Assembly: GCF_006439015.1 (NCBI RefSeq)
Contig: NZ_RCZG01000007.1
Span: forward strand, 124,001 to 188,000
DNA from: Mycolicibacterium hodleri
GTDB taxonomy: Bacteria; Actinomycetota; Actinomycetes; Mycobacteriales; Mycobacteriaceae
Direction of reading: 5' to 3'
Length of the DNA stretch: 64,000 nucleotides
The notes under the pieces are model-generated. The model was not told the origin of the DNA, searched no databases, and saw only the letters and a list, made by a program, of their open reading frames with translations. The position numbers were made by a program, and so were the translations under genes. Of this stretch, positions 7,713 through 16,241 are shown in pieces (within the stretch, counting starts at the first letter, position 1; each line of letters begins with the position of its first letter).

Positions 7713-8405
7713 TTAGCGATCCATTCCGTAGACACCGCGCTGCTCGTCGCGGATCAGGCGACCCAGCTCGAGTTCGATGACGCGCTGGCGCATCGAGTCG
7801 ACGATGTGGTGGTCGTGGGTGGCCATCAGCACCGTGGTACCGGTGCGGTTGATCCGCTCGAGCAGATCCATGATGTCCTTGCTGGTCTCCGGATCCAGGT
7901 TTCCGGTTGGTTCGTCGGCCAGTAGCACCAGCGGCCGGTTCACGAAGGCACGGGCGATGGCGACGCGCTGCTGCTCGCCGCCGGAGAGTTCGGTCGGCAG
8001 CCGGTTGGCCTTGCCCGACAGGCCCACCATCTCCAGAACGTCGGGTACCACCCGGTTGATGACGTCGGAGCGCTTACCGATGACCTCGAGCGCGAAGGCG
8101 ACGTTCTCGAACACCGTCTTCTGCTGCAGGAGCCGGAAGTCCTGGAACACACATCCGAGCACCTGCCGCAAGCCGGGGATGTGGCGGCTGGCCAGCTTGT
8201 TCACGTGAAATTTCGACACCTGGATGTCGCCGTGCGTCGGTGTGTCCTCGGCGAGGAGCAGCCGCATGAACGTCGACTTGCCCGATCCGGACGGCCCGAT
8301 GAGGAAGACGAACTCACCCTTCTCGATCTTGAGTGAGATGTTGTCCAGAGCTGGCCGTGCCGAGGATTTGTACTGCTTGCTCACGTGGTCGAGGGTGATC
8401 ATCAC
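7713..8405 (-). CDS. ftsE: Cell division ATP-binding protein FtsE
   Basis: This 230-residue ABC ATPase has Walker A GPSGSGKST (37-45), signature LSGGEQQR, Walker B VLLADEPTG and switch His in ATHDHH. FVFLIGPSG and the DFRLL segment in the Q-loop (FQDFRLLQQKTVFENV) match FtsE rather than transport ATPases. It works in the divisome with FtsX and is the first of the ftsE-ftsX-smpB run. There are 38 bases between it and the upstream membrane protein gene. Confidence 0.97.
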   Translation of the reverse strand: MMITLDHVSKQYKSSARPALDNISLKIEKGEFVFLIGPSGSGKSTFMRLLLAEDTPTHGDIQVSKFHVNKLASRHIPGLRQVLGCVFQDFRLLQQKTVFENVAFALEVIGKRSDVINRVVPDVLEMVGLSGKANRLPTELSGGEQQRVAIARAFVNRPLVLLADEPTGNLDPETSKDIMDLLERINRTGTTVLMATHDHHIVDSMRQRVIELELGRLIRDEQRGVYGMDR

Positions 8406-8443
8406 GGCACGCCAGTGTAGCGGGACGAAGTGTGCGAACCGGA

Positions 8444-8986
8444 CTACCCGGGGGCCAGGGGCGTCGTCGACGCCTGTCCGGTGCCTGGAATGACCGTCGT
8501 GGTGGTCGTCGTCGACGTGCCCGAGCGGTTCGGAATAGGTGCCCCGGGCGACGTCACCGGGGTCTGCGTCACGGTCGTCGGCGGGAGCGGGCCCGAGCCG
8601 TCCGGATCGATGATCGTCGTCGCGGTCGACGGTCCACTCGTCGTTGGACCCGTGGTGTCGGTCGGGCTCGTCGTCTCCGTCGGCGAGGTCTCGGTCGTAC
8701 TCGTCGTGGTGGGCGTCGTCGGCGTGGTTTCGGCGCTTCTGGGCTGCGTCCGGACGTTGGTGCGCGGAACCCAGGTGTAGGCGGGGTCGGGCATGAAGCC
8801 CGGTGGCACTACCTGGGCGGTCTCTGGCGCGGTGGAAGCGGCCGGCTGATAGGTGTTGTGGAGCCAGGCGATCACGAAGAACGCCACGATCAGAGCAGCC
8901 GTCGAGGTGCGGATCCGACCGTTGATGATGTAACCCGGCCAGCCGTGGTCATCACGTCTGCGGGTAAGCCAGTTCCAGAAGCTCAT
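8444..8986 (-). CDS. Mycobacterial Thr/Pro-rich membrane protein (Rv3103c-like)
   Basis: This is a 180-residue protein. Residues 1-25 are cytoplasmic, with Trp and Arg pairs (FWNWLTRRRDD). A single transmembrane helix lies at about 28-46 (TAALIVAFFVIAWL). The rest is an outer tail dominated by Thr, Ser and Pro (long stretches such as TTPTTPTTTSTTETS). Its place between ftsE and the MscS-like gene matches the proline-rich membrane protein Rv3103c in M. tuberculosis. The function is unknown; position suggests a link to the cell envelope or division. Its ATG overlaps the upstream stop by four bases. Confidence 0.82.
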   Translation of the reverse strand: MSFWNWLTRRRDDHGWPGYIINGRIRTSTAALIVAFFVIAWLHNTYQPAASTAPETAQVVPPGFMPDPAYTWVPRTNVRTQPRSAETTPTTPTTTSTTETSPTETTSPTDTTGPTTSGPSTATTIIDPDGSGPLPPTTVTQTPVTSPGAPIPNRSGTSTTTTTTVIPGTGQASTTPLAPG

Positions 8987-9951
8987 TGGCGGTCATCCCC
9001 GGATTGCAGATCCGCGGGTGGCCGGACGTTGGCCGGACTTGGAATGGTATTCACCACTGGCGAGGCCTCGGCGGACGTGGCGATTCCGGCACGCGTGAGC
9101 CTGGCGATCACCAGCGAACGAATGCGGCGGCCGACCTCGAACTGCTTGCCGGGCAGCGTGCGCGCGACCATGCGCAGGTTCACGGTGTCGACTTCGATGC
9201 TCTCCACGCCCATCACCTGCGGCGCGTCCAACAGCAGCTTGCGCAGGCTCTCGTCCTCCATTGCCTTGTCACTGACGTCGTGCAGCACCTCGTCCACCCG
9301 GCTCAGATCAGCACTGGTGGGCACCGGGATGTCGATCACGGCACGGGCCCAGTCCTTGGACAGGTTCATCGTCTTGACGATCTGACCGTTGGGGACGGTG
9401 AACACCTCCCCCTCGGTGGAGCGCAGCTTGGTGATGCGCAGGGTGACGTCCTCCACCGTGCCCTCGGCCGGGTCGGAGATACCGGAGACGGTCAGCGCCA
9501 CCAGGTCACCGAAGCCGTACTGCTTCTCGGTGATGATGAAGAAACCCGCCAACAGGTCCTGCACGATTCGTTGGGCGCCGAAGCCGAGCGCCGCGCCCAG
9601 TACCGCGGCGGGGGCCACCAGTGATCCGACCGGGATGGCGATGACGTCGGTGATCTCGACGAGGACCACCACGAAGAGCACCGCAATCGAGACCCACGAG
9701 ATGACCGAGGCGACCGCCTGCTGATGCTTGGCGCTCTCGGTGCGCACCAGCTGGTCGGTCTCCCGGAAGTCGGCGTCGATGCGACGGGTGATCTTCTGGG
9801 CCGCCCAGTTGATGAGCCGGGCGGCCAGCACAGCGAAGATGATGAGCAGGGCGATCTTCAGTCCCCGCGTGATGATCCATTCGCCGATGCCGCCGCGCCA
9901 GAAGTCATGCCAGCGTTGCGACCATTCGATTGCCGAGTAGCTAGTCGTCAT
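8983..9951 (-). CDS. MscS-type mechanosensitive channel family protein (Rv3104c-like)
   Basis: This is a 322-residue membrane protein. I use the ATG at 9951, which overlaps the prfB stop and is preceded by AGGAAAG; the frame is open further upstream only as antisense of prfB. Three transmembrane helices lie at about 30-50, 85-105 and 110-135. The pore-lining third helix is Gly/Ala-rich (AAVLGAALGFGAQ), followed by the MscS beta domain (FTVPNGQIVKTMNLSK) and a C-terminal alpha/beta part. Such channels release solutes when membrane tension rises. The gene order with prfB on one side and the Thr-rich protein on the other is the mycobacterial one. Confidence 0.88.
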   Translation of the reverse strand: MTTSYSAIEWSQRWHDFWRGGIGEWIITRGLKIALLIIFAVLAARLINWAAQKITRRIDADFRETDQLVRTESAKHQQAVASVISWVSIAVLFVVVLVEITDVIAIPVGSLVAPAAVLGAALGFGAQRIVQDLLAGFFIITEKQYGFGDLVALTVSGISDPAEGTVEDVTLRITKLRSTEGEVFTVPNGQIVKTMNLSKDWARAVIDIPVPTSADLSRVDEVLHDVSDKAMEDESLRKLLLDAPQVMGVESIEVDTVNLRMVARTLPGKQFEVGRRIRSLVIARLTRAGIATSAEASPVVNTIPSPANVRPPADLQSGDDRQ

Positions 9952-11056
9952 CTTTCCTATTGCGCCAACGGATTCCCGCCTCCAGGAAGCCGTCGATGTC
10001 GCCGTCGAGTACTGCTGCGGGATTTCCGACTTCGTAGTCGTTACGCAGGTCCTTGACCATTTGGTAAGGATGCAACACATAGGAGCGCATCTGGTTGCCC
10101 CACGAACTGCCGCCGTCGCCCTTGAGGGCGTCCATTTCGGCACGTTCTTCTAGACGCTTGCGTTCCAACAATTTTGCCTGGAGAACTCGCATTGCGGAAA
10201 CCTTGTTCTGCAGCTGCGACTTCTCGTTCTGGCAAGTCACGACGATACCGCTGGGGACGTGCGTGAGTCGAACGGCCGAGTCGGTGGTGTTGACCGACTG
10301 CCCTCCTGGACCGCTGGACCGATAGACGTCGACGCGCACGTCACCGTCGGGTATGTCGATGTGGTCGGCGGTGTCCACCACCGGGAGCACCTCGACGTCC
10401 GCGAAGGACGTCTGCCGCCTGCTCTGGTTGTCGAAGGGACTGATTCGCACCAGACGATGCGTGCCCTGCTCCACGGACAGCGTCCCGTAGGCGTACGGGG
10501 CGTGCACGGCGAACGTCGCGCTCTTGATTCCCGCCTCTTCGGCGTAGGACGTGTCGAACACCTCGACGCCGTAGTCGTGCTTCTCGGCCCAGCGGATGTA
10601 CATCCGCATGAGCATCTCGGCCCAGTCGGCGGCATCGACGCCGCCGGCTCCCGACCTGATGGTCACGACGGCCTCCCGCGCGTCGTACTCACCAGAGAGC
10701 AGGGTGCGGACCTCCATGGCCTCGATGTCCTCGCGCAGCTTCGCCAGTTCGGCGTCGGCGTCGGCGAGGGCTTCGGCGCTACTGTCGCCTTCTTCTTCGG
10801 CCGCGAGTTCGTAGAGGACTGGGAGGTCCTCGACGCGCTGCCTCAACTCCTCGGCGCGGCGAAGCTCGCTCTGAGTGTGCGACAGCTCGCTGGTCACCTT
10901 CTGGGCGCGCGCCTGGTCATCCCACAGCTTGGGATCGGACGCGGCGTCTTCCAGGGTTTTGATGCGGTCCCGGAGGCCGTCGACGTCGAGCACCCGCTCC
11001 ACCGTCGTCAGAGTGGTGTCAAGTGCTGCGATGTCTTCTTGTCGGTCGGGATCCAC
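9941..11056 (-). CDS. prfB: Peptide chain release factor 2
   Basis: This 371-residue RF2 ends translation at UGA and UAA. The stop-codon reading tripeptide SPF is at 206-208 and the hydrolysis motif GGQ at 251-253 (SSGPGGQSVN). The N-terminal coiled-coil domain covers about 1-110. The frame is continuous, so there is no programmed +1 frameshift of the kind used by E. coli prfB. The GTG at 11056 is the start. The gene heads the minus-strand block and faces fprA across about 120 bases. Confidence 0.97.
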   Translation of the reverse strand: MDPDRQEDIAALDTTLTTVERVLDVDGLRDRIKTLEDAASDPKLWDDQARAQKVTSELSHTQSELRRAEELRQRVEDLPVLYELAAEEEGDSSAEALADADAELAKLREDIEAMEVRTLLSGEYDAREAVVTIRSGAGGVDAADWAEMLMRMYIRWAEKHDYGVEVFDTSYAEEAGIKSATFAVHAPYAYGTLSVEQGTHRLVRISPFDNQSRRQTSFADVEVLPVVDTADHIDIPDGDVRVDVYRSSGPGGQSVNTTDSAVRLTHVPSGIVVTCQNEKSQLQNKVSAMRVLQAKLLERKRLEERAEMDALKGDGGSSWGNQMRSYVLHPYQMVKDLRNDYEVGNPAAVLDGDIDGFLEAGIRWRNRKDDD

Positions 11057-11178
11057 GGGAGATCAGCGTACTGACCGCGGTGCGGGTCTAGCATCGGCTT
11101 GGTAACCAGGCCGGTGATTGTGCGACAGCCCCTCGCGCATCCCCGGCCAGACTCGGCTTCCACTTGGAAGGCTCATGC

Positions 11179-12543
11179 ATGCGCCCATACCGCGTGGCGA
11201 TCGTCGGTTCCGGTCCTTCGGGCTACTTTGCTGCCGCATCGCTGTTGAAGTTCGCGGACTCGACGAACGACTCCGACGCGCCGAGAGACGTCCGCGTCGA
11301 CATGCTGGAGATGTTGCCGACCCCGTGGGGTCTGGTCCGCTCCGGCGTCGCGCCGGATCATCCGAAGATCAAGACCATCAGCGCGCAGTTCGAGAAGACC
11401 TCGAACGACCCCCGCTTCCGCTTCTTCGGCAACATCCGGGTGGGTGAACACGTCCAGGTGGCCGAACTGGCCGAGCGTTACGACGCCGTGGTCTACGCCG
11501 TCGGCGCCCAAGCCGACCGCCCGCTCGGCATTCCCGGAGAGGAGTTGTCGGGCAGCGTGGCCGCCGTCGACTTCGTCGGCTGGTACAACGCCCACCCACA
11601 CTTCGAGGAGATGACACCCGACCTGTCGACCGGACGCGCAGTCGTGGTGGGCAACGGCAACGTGGCACTCGACGTCGCACGCATCCTCGTCAGTGATCCC
11701 GACGTCCTGGCCAACACCGACATCGCCAATCACGCTCTGGAGTCGCTGCGTTCGAGGGGGGTCGAGGAAGTGGTGGTACTCGGGCGCCGCGGCCCGCTGC
11801 AGGCCACCTTCACCACGCTGGAGCTACGCGAACTGGGCGACCTCGAGGCGATGGCCGACGTCGACGTGATCGTCGACCCCGCTGATCTCGCCGACATCAC
11901 CGACGACGACCTCGAGGCGGCGGGTAAGGCGGTCAAGCAGAACATCAAGGTGTTGCGAAGTTACGCTGAAAGGGATCCGCGAGGAGCCAAGCGTCGCATC
12001 GTGTTTCGCTTCCACACCTCGCCCATAGAGATCAGGGGTGCGGAACGGGTCGCCTCTATCGTGCTGGGCCGTAACGAATTGGTGAACGATGGTGGCCGTT
12101 TGGTGGCCAAGGACACCGGAAGCCGCGAGGAGTTGTCTGCGCAGCTCGTCGTCCGCGCTGTCGGATACCGGGGCGTGCCCACACCGGGCCTGCCGTTCGA
12201 CGAGCGATCGGGAACCATCCCACACACCGACGGCAGGATCGACGGCAGTCGCAACGAGTATGTCGTCGGCTGGATCAAGCGCGGCCCGTCTGGCGTCATC
12301 GGCAGCAACAAGAAGGACTCGGCGGCGACCGTGGACACCCTGATCGCAGACCTCGCCCGGGTGGAGCAGGCCGGCGTTGACGAGGATGCGGTCCAATGGT
12401 TGCTGACCAGGCAACCGAAGCTCGTCACCGACGATCACTGGAAGTTGATCGACGCCCACGAACGCGGCGCAGGCGAGTCGTTTGGCAGGCCGCGGGTCAA
12501 GTTGACGAGCGTGGCAGAACTGCTGCGCATCAGCCACGGCTGA
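11179..12543 (+). CDS. fprA: NADPH-ferredoxin reductase FprA
   Basis: This 454-residue flavoprotein is of the adrenodoxin-reductase type. The FAD motif GSGPSG is at 10-15 and LEMLPTPWGLVRSGVAPDHP near 50-70. The NADP motif GNGNVALDVAR follows near 160, and the C-terminal FAD-contact stretch is GWIKRGPSGVIG. It transfers electrons from NADPH to ferredoxins that feed cytochromes P450 and other enzymes. I chose the second in-frame start, ATG 11179, because it matches the M. tuberculosis N-terminus (MRPY) and has GGAAGG eight bases upstream. It diverges from prfB as in M. tuberculosis. Confidence 0.96.
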   Translation: MRPYRVAIVGSGPSGYFAAASLLKFADSTNDSDAPRDVRVDMLEMLPTPWGLVRSGVAPDHPKIKTISAQFEKTSNDPRFRFFGNIRVGEHVQVAELAERYDAVVYAVGAQADRPLGIPGEELSGSVAAVDFVGWYNAHPHFEEMTPDLSTGRAVVVGNGNVALDVARILVSDPDVLANTDIANHALESLRSRGVEEVVVLGRRGPLQATFTTLELRELGDLEAMADVDVIVDPADLADITDDDLEAAGKAVKQNIKVLRSYAERDPRGAKRRIVFRFHTSPIEIRGAERVASIVLGRNELVNDGGRLVAKDTGSREELSAQLVVRAVGYRGVPTPGLPFDERSGTIPHTDGRIDGSRNEYVVGWIKRGPSGVIGSNKKDSAATVDTLIADLARVEQAGVDEDAVQWLLTRQPKLVTDDHWKLIDAHERGAGESFGRPRVKLTSVAELLRISHG

Positions 12544-12599
12544 CGACGATGCCTGCGAGGCACGAGCAGGCGAGAAGTCAGCCCACCCAGCACGGCTGA

Positions 12600-13007
12600 T
12601 CACTCGCCTGGCGGTGGCGTCACCTTGTCGGCTTCGATGGTGATCAGGAGTCTCGTCTCGTCGGGGTTCCCGGTGAAGTTCGGATAGGGGATGCCGAGGT
12701 ATTTGTGCGAGATTTCGTCGATGCTCTCGCGCCCGCCCTCGGTGGTCGTGCTCACCACTCGTCCACGTACCGCATAGAACCGATTGACGTTGTCGGGATC
12801 GACGACGTTGACCGCGACGCGGGGGTCGCGGTCGATGTTCCTTGCCTTCTGCATGCCGCCGACGATGTTGATCACGACGTTCTCGCCATCTGTGGTCACC
12901 CAGGTTTCGGTGAGTTGAGGCGATCCGTCGGGCATCAGGGTGGCGATGAAGCACGGGCTGGGCTTGCGAAGTAGGTCGAGCAGGCCTTCGGGCAGTGGAT
13001 TGGGCAT
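12600..13007 (-). CDS. PPOX-class (F420/FMN split-barrel) oxidoreductase
   Basis: This protein of about 135 residues has the split-barrel fold typical of pyridoxamine-5'-phosphate-oxidase-like F420 enzymes. The pattern is LLRKPSPCFIATLMPDGSP, then TETWVTTDGENVVINIV, KARNIDRDPRVAVNVVDPD and VRGRVVSTTTEGG. The family uses FMN, F420 or haem, and the substrate cannot be read. The start is uncertain: ATG 13007 (MPNPLPEGLL) fits family members best, and ATG 13043 would add 12 residues. Neither has a strong ribosome binding site. The gene converges on fprA. Confidence 0.82.
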   Translation of the reverse strand: MPNPLPEGLLDLLRKPSPCFIATLMPDGSPQLTETWVTTDGENVVINIVGGMQKARNIDRDPRVAVNVVDPDNVNRFYAVRGRVVSTTTEGGRESIDEISHKYLGIPYPNFTGNPDETRLLITIEADKVTPPPGE

Positions 13008-13212
13008 GGTCTTGTCATACACCCGGTTTACGATCGCACGCATGTTCGAATCACGGTTGCCTGCGGAGCCCGAGGTCGATGGGGCGGCGCGACACCGCAT
13101 CACCGCTACGGAACGACCAGTGGGGTGAACGGGCTCACGACCGCTACCCGGCGGAGCCAAACCTCAGCAAGGTGGAGCTACACGTCAGCATCGACGTGGT
13201 GAAGTGCGTCGC

Positions 13213-13596
13213 TTAGGTGAGCTCGGTGGCCGATCCCGGCGCCTCGGGTGTGTGCGTCGGCGCGAAGCCCCACTTCTCCGGGTTTTTCGTGGAGTACACG
13301 ATCGGCATCAGTTGGCCGATGGTCGGCGCGGTCCCGACGGCCATCATCAAGCGTGCGTATACCTCTTGTTCGCGGACCGTGGGGCCGTTGATGACACCGG
13401 TGATGGTCACGAACTGCGAGCCATCGGAGTCAGGCCCGGCGCTGACCCCGGTGACGACGAGCGTGCCCGGAGCGGTTTGGCCGCCGAGGCCGCCACGACC
13501 GCGGGACCCACCAGGACCGCGCCTCCCCATGATCCTCGGTCCCACCAACAGCACGAGGCCTCCGACCACCAACAAGAGCACAGCGAATTCCCACAC
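13213..13596 (-). CDS. Small conserved membrane-anchored protein
   Basis: This protein has about 127 residues, starting at GTG 13596. Residues 2-22 form one transmembrane helix (WEFAVLLLVVGGLVLLVGP). A Gly/Arg-rich linker follows, then a compact domain (TLVVTGVSAGPDSDGSQFVT to IVYSTKNPEKWGFAP). I do not recognise a characterised family. The composition and the N-in/C-out anchor suggest a periplasmic-side domain. The start codon lies only 23 bases from that of hisN on the other strand, so both transcripts may be nearly leaderless. Confidence 0.7.
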   Translation of the reverse strand: MWEFAVLLLVVGGLVLLVGPRIMGRRGPGGSRGRGGLGGQTAPGTLVVTGVSAGPDSDGSQFVTITGVINGPTVREQEVYARLMMAVGTAPTIGQLMPIVYSTKNPEKWGFAPTHTPEAPGSATELT

Positions 13597-13619
13597 ACCC
13601 CCATGGTAGGACTGCTGCC

Positions 13620-14411
13620 ATGAGTACCTTCTCCGATGACGTCGCCCTCGCGCTCTCAATGGCCGACGAGGCCGATGCATTGACGTGGGCCCGGTTCGGA
13701 GCGCTGGACCTCCACATCGAGACGAAGCCCGACTTGACGCCGGTGACGGACGCCGACAAATCGGCGGAGGAGTTACTGCGCGGCCTGCTCGCGGCCAATC
13801 GCCCGCACGACGCGGTGCTTGGCGAGGAATTCGGCGGCACCGCGGTCTTCTCGGGCCGCCAATGGGTGCTCGATCCAATCGACGGCACCAAGAACTTCGT
13901 CCGCGGGGTGCCAGTCTGGTCGACGCTCATCGCGCTGCTGGAGGACGGCGTACCCACCGTCGGTGTTGTGAGTGCGCCCGCGCTGGCGCGGCGGTGGTGG
14001 GCCGGCGCCGGCCAGGGGGCGTTCGCGTCCTTCAATGGTGCTAGTCGTCGTATCTCCGTGTCGGGCGTCGCCACGCTAAATTCGGCCAGCCTGTCGTTCT
14101 CCGACCTGACCACCGGCTGGGACGAGCGTCGTGCACGGTTCCTCGAACTCACCGACGCCGTATGGCGGGTCCGCGGGTACGGCGACTTCTGGTCCTACTG
14201 CCTGCTGGCCGAGGGCGCGGTCGACGTCGTCGCGGAGCCAGAGGTCAAGGTCTGGGATCTGGCGCCACTCGACATCGTCATCCGCGAAGCCGGCGGGCGG
14301 TTCACGAACATCGACGGCTCACCCGGCCCGCACGGCGGAAGTGCCGTCGCCACGAACGGCCTGCTGCACGACGAGGTACTCGGGTGGCTCGCTGGAACCG
14401 CCAAAGAATAG
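13620..14411 (+). CDS. hisN: Histidinol-phosphatase, inositol-monophosphatase fold (Rv3137-like)
   Basis: This 263-residue member of the IMPase superfamily shows metal ligands in VLGEEFGG (Glu69/Glu70) and in WVLDPIDGT (Asp85, Asp88). The second metal-site motif WDLAPLDIVIREAGG is near 215. The actinobacterial HisN removes phosphate from histidinol phosphate in histidine synthesis. Its position ahead of fadE24 corresponds to Rv3137. An inositol monophosphatase role is an alternative that sequence alone does not exclude. Confidence 0.88.
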   Translation: MSTFSDDVALALSMADEADALTWARFGALDLHIETKPDLTPVTDADKSAEELLRGLLAANRPHDAVLGEEFGGTAVFSGRQWVLDPIDGTKNFVRGVPVWSTLIALLEDGVPTVGVVSAPALARRWWAGAGQGAFASFNGASRRISVSGVATLNSASLSFSDLTTGWDERRARFLELTDAVWRVRGYGDFWSYCLLAEGAVDVVAEPEVKVWDLAPLDIVIREAGGRFTNIDGSPGPHGGSAVATNGLLHDEVLGWLAGTAKE

Positions 14412-14459
14412 GGAAATCCCTGTTTACTCAGGACCTCGTTTTCCCTAGCGTCCCTTCGC

Positions 14460-14630
14460 ATGAAGAAGTCCACGATCCTCGCCGCTGCGGCCTTCACCGG
14501 ACTGGGCGCCGCGATCGTCGCCCCAGCGGCGGTGGCAGACCCGCGGATCAGCGTGCCGTTCGATCCGGTGTCCGTTCTCCTCGACCCGCCGAACGGCGAC
14601 GATGGCTGGGCCGCAACCCAGACAAAGTGA
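14460..14630 (+). CDS. Tiny secreted protein with signal peptide
   Basis: This 56-codon gene lies between hisN and fadE24. Residues 1-26 form a clear signal peptide (MKKSTILAAAAFTGLGAAI, then APAAVA-DP cleavage). The mature peptide has about 30 residues, is acidic and Pro-rich, and ends WAATQTK. It has no cysteines. Small exported peptides of this style, with KK near the start and an Ala-rich core, are common in mycobacteria. No function is known to me. Confidence 0.62.
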   Translation: MKKSTILAAAAFTGLGAAIVAPAAVADPRISVPFDPVSVLLDPPNGDDGWAATQTK

Positions 14631-14653
14631 CATTGGTAACAAATTTCGCATAC

Positions 14654-14669
14654 CTTACTCCAGAGTAAG
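14654..14669. promoter_or_regulatory. Palindromic operator candidate upstream of fadE24
   Basis: CTTACTC and GAGTAAG form perfect 7-base inverted arms around a 2-base spacer, 42 bases before the fadE24 start. TTACT-N4-AGTAA palindromes suit a TetR-type regulator of fatty-acid genes. The regulator is not identifiable here. Confidence 0.5.
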
Positions 14670-14711
14670 ATACGGTCGTGAAGCACTGCCCAACGACGCG
14701 AGGCTGCCGAT

Positions 14712-16121
14712 ATGACCAACACACTGCCGTCATCGAACGGCTCCAAGATGCGCGCGAACTCTGAAAGCGCGGTGGGGCTTCACAAGCACAAACGCTCCCC
14801 GACCGGACTCGGTTTGGCGCTGCTCACCCCTCTTCTCGGCCAAGGATTCCTGGACAAGTACGGCCTTCGGGATCCGCTCAACCGAGGCCTCCGCGTGGGC
14901 GTCAAGACGGCGTTCTCGACACTCGGCGCGTCGACCCGTCAGTTCAAGCGCGTACAGAGCATCGGCAAGCCGCCAACTCGACTCGAGGCCAATAAGCCCA
15001 AGGGCGTCGACTACTTCGACCTGACGCCGGACGACGAGCAGAAGATGATCGTCGAGACCGTCGCGGAATTCGCCGAGGAATTGCTGCGCCCCGCCGCCCA
15101 CGACGCCGACGCCGACGCCACCTACCCCGTCGACCTGGTCACCAAGGCCACCGAGATCGGTGTCACCGCGATCAACATCCCCGAGGATTTCGACGGCATC
15201 GCAGCGCACCGCAGCACGATCACCAACGCCCTCGTCGCCGAGGCTCTCGCCTACGGCGACATGGGACTGGCCCTCCCGATCCTTGCCCCCGGCGGCGTTG
15301 CGTCGGCACTGACCCACTGGGGCAGCGCCGATCAGCAGGCCACCTACCTGCCCGAGTTCGCGGGCGAGAACGTGCCGCAGGCCTGTGTCGCGATCGCCGA
15401 GCCGCACGCCCTGTTCGACCCGACGTCGCTGAAGACAGTTGCCGTTCGCACGCCGAGTGGTTACCGGCTCACCGGCGCCAAGTCGCTGGTACCTGCGGCG
15501 GCCAATGCCGAACTGTTCGTCATCGGTGCGCAGCTCAACGGCAAGCCCGCACTGTTCATCGTCGAGTCAGGTTCCGAAGGACTCACCATCAAGGCCGACC
15601 CCAGCATGGGCATTCGCGCTGCCGCGCTCGGCCGCGTCGAGCTGGACAACGTCGCGGTGCCGCTGCACCAGCGGCTCGGCGGGGACGATGCCAGCGAGGC
15701 CGACAACGTCCGTAATTACTCCGAGGCCATCGCACTCGCGCGATTGGGTTGGGCCGCACTGGCAGTCGGTACGTCGCACGCCGTGCTCGACTACGTGATC
15801 CCCTACGTCAAGGAACGTGAGGCGTTCGGCGAACCCGTTGCCCGCAGGCAGTCGGTCGCCTTCATGTGCGCCAACATCGCCATCGAGCTCGACGGGTTGC
15901 GGCTTGTAACCTGGCGCGGTGCGTCCCGAGCCGAGCAGGGGCTGTCCTTCACCCGTGAGGCCGCGCTGGCCAAGCGGCTCGCCACCGACAAGGGCATGCA
16001 GATCGGGCTCGACGGCGTCCAGCTGCTCGGCGGTCACGGCTTCACCAAGGAGCACCCAGTCGAACGTTGGTACCGCGATCTGCGCGCGCTGGGCGTCGCC
16101 GAGGGCATCGTCGTTCTATGA
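14712..16121 (+). CDS. fadE24: Acyl-CoA dehydrogenase FadE24
   Basis: This 469-residue flavoprotein carries the acyl-CoA dehydrogenase fold behind an extra N-terminal segment of about 95 residues (HKHKRSPTGLGLALLTPLLG) that is typical of mycobacterial FadE24. The FAD and substrate domains run from about 105. The C-terminal YRDLRALGVAEG carries the glutamate at the usual catalytic-base position. It should oxidise an acyl-CoA to the enoyl form in the cytosol. Together with fadE23 and fadB4 it forms the Rv3139-Rv3141-like run. In M. tuberculosis fadE23/fadE24 are reported as isoniazid-induced (established literature). The stop codon overlaps the first unit of a 17-bp tandem repeat. Confidence 0.93.
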   Translation: MTNTLPSSNGSKMRANSESAVGLHKHKRSPTGLGLALLTPLLGQGFLDKYGLRDPLNRGLRVGVKTAFSTLGASTRQFKRVQSIGKPPTRLEANKPKGVDYFDLTPDDEQKMIVETVAEFAEELLRPAAHDADADATYPVDLVTKATEIGVTAINIPEDFDGIAAHRSTITNALVAEALAYGDMGLALPILAPGGVASALTHWGSADQQATYLPEFAGENVPQACVAIAEPHALFDPTSLKTVAVRTPSGYRLTGAKSLVPAAANAELFVIGAQLNGKPALFIVESGSEGLTIKADPSMGIRAAALGRVELDNVAVPLHQRLGGDDASEADNVRNYSEAIALARLGWAALAVGTSHAVLDYVIPYVKEREAFGEPVARRQSVAFMCANIAIELDGLRLVTWRGASRAEQGLSFTREAALAKRLATDKGMQIGLDGVQLLGGHGFTKEHPVERWYRDLRALGVAEGIVVL

Positions 16122-16185
16122 GCAGCGTCGTTTTATGAGCAGCGTCGTTCTATGAGCAGCGTCGTCGTATGAGAAGCGTCGTTCT
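16118..16185 (+). repeat. Four-copy 17-bp tandem repeat overlapping the fadE24 stop
   Basis: The units begin at 16118, 16135, 16152 and 16169, and read ATGAGCAGCGTCGTTTT with one to three changes each. The TGA inside the first ATGA is the fadE24 stop. Each unit contains ATG and the next unit supplies the stop, so it encodes chained six-codon frames MSSVVL or close variants. The end of fadE24 itself (GTCGTTCTATGA) matches the unit boundary, which suggests duplication from the gene end. Confidence 0.9.
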
Positions 16186-16241
16186 CTAGAAGTCGTCCTC
16201 CCCCGGCCCCCACCACAGAACCCAGGAACGGAAACCCAGTC

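Noticed and set aside
9952..10143. N-terminal extension of the MscS-like protein
   Set aside because: It is prfB in another frame. ATG 9951 has a ribosome binding site and gives the family N-terminus.
14409..14447. TAGGGAAA/TTTCCCTA inverted repeat after hisN as a terminator
   Set aside because: Arms are only eight bases, AT-rich, with a 23-base loop and no U-run; too weak to call.
16118..16185. Mini-frames MSSVVL as real peptides
   Set aside because: Six codons, no separate ribosome binding sites; kept only as a repeat and possible coupling device.
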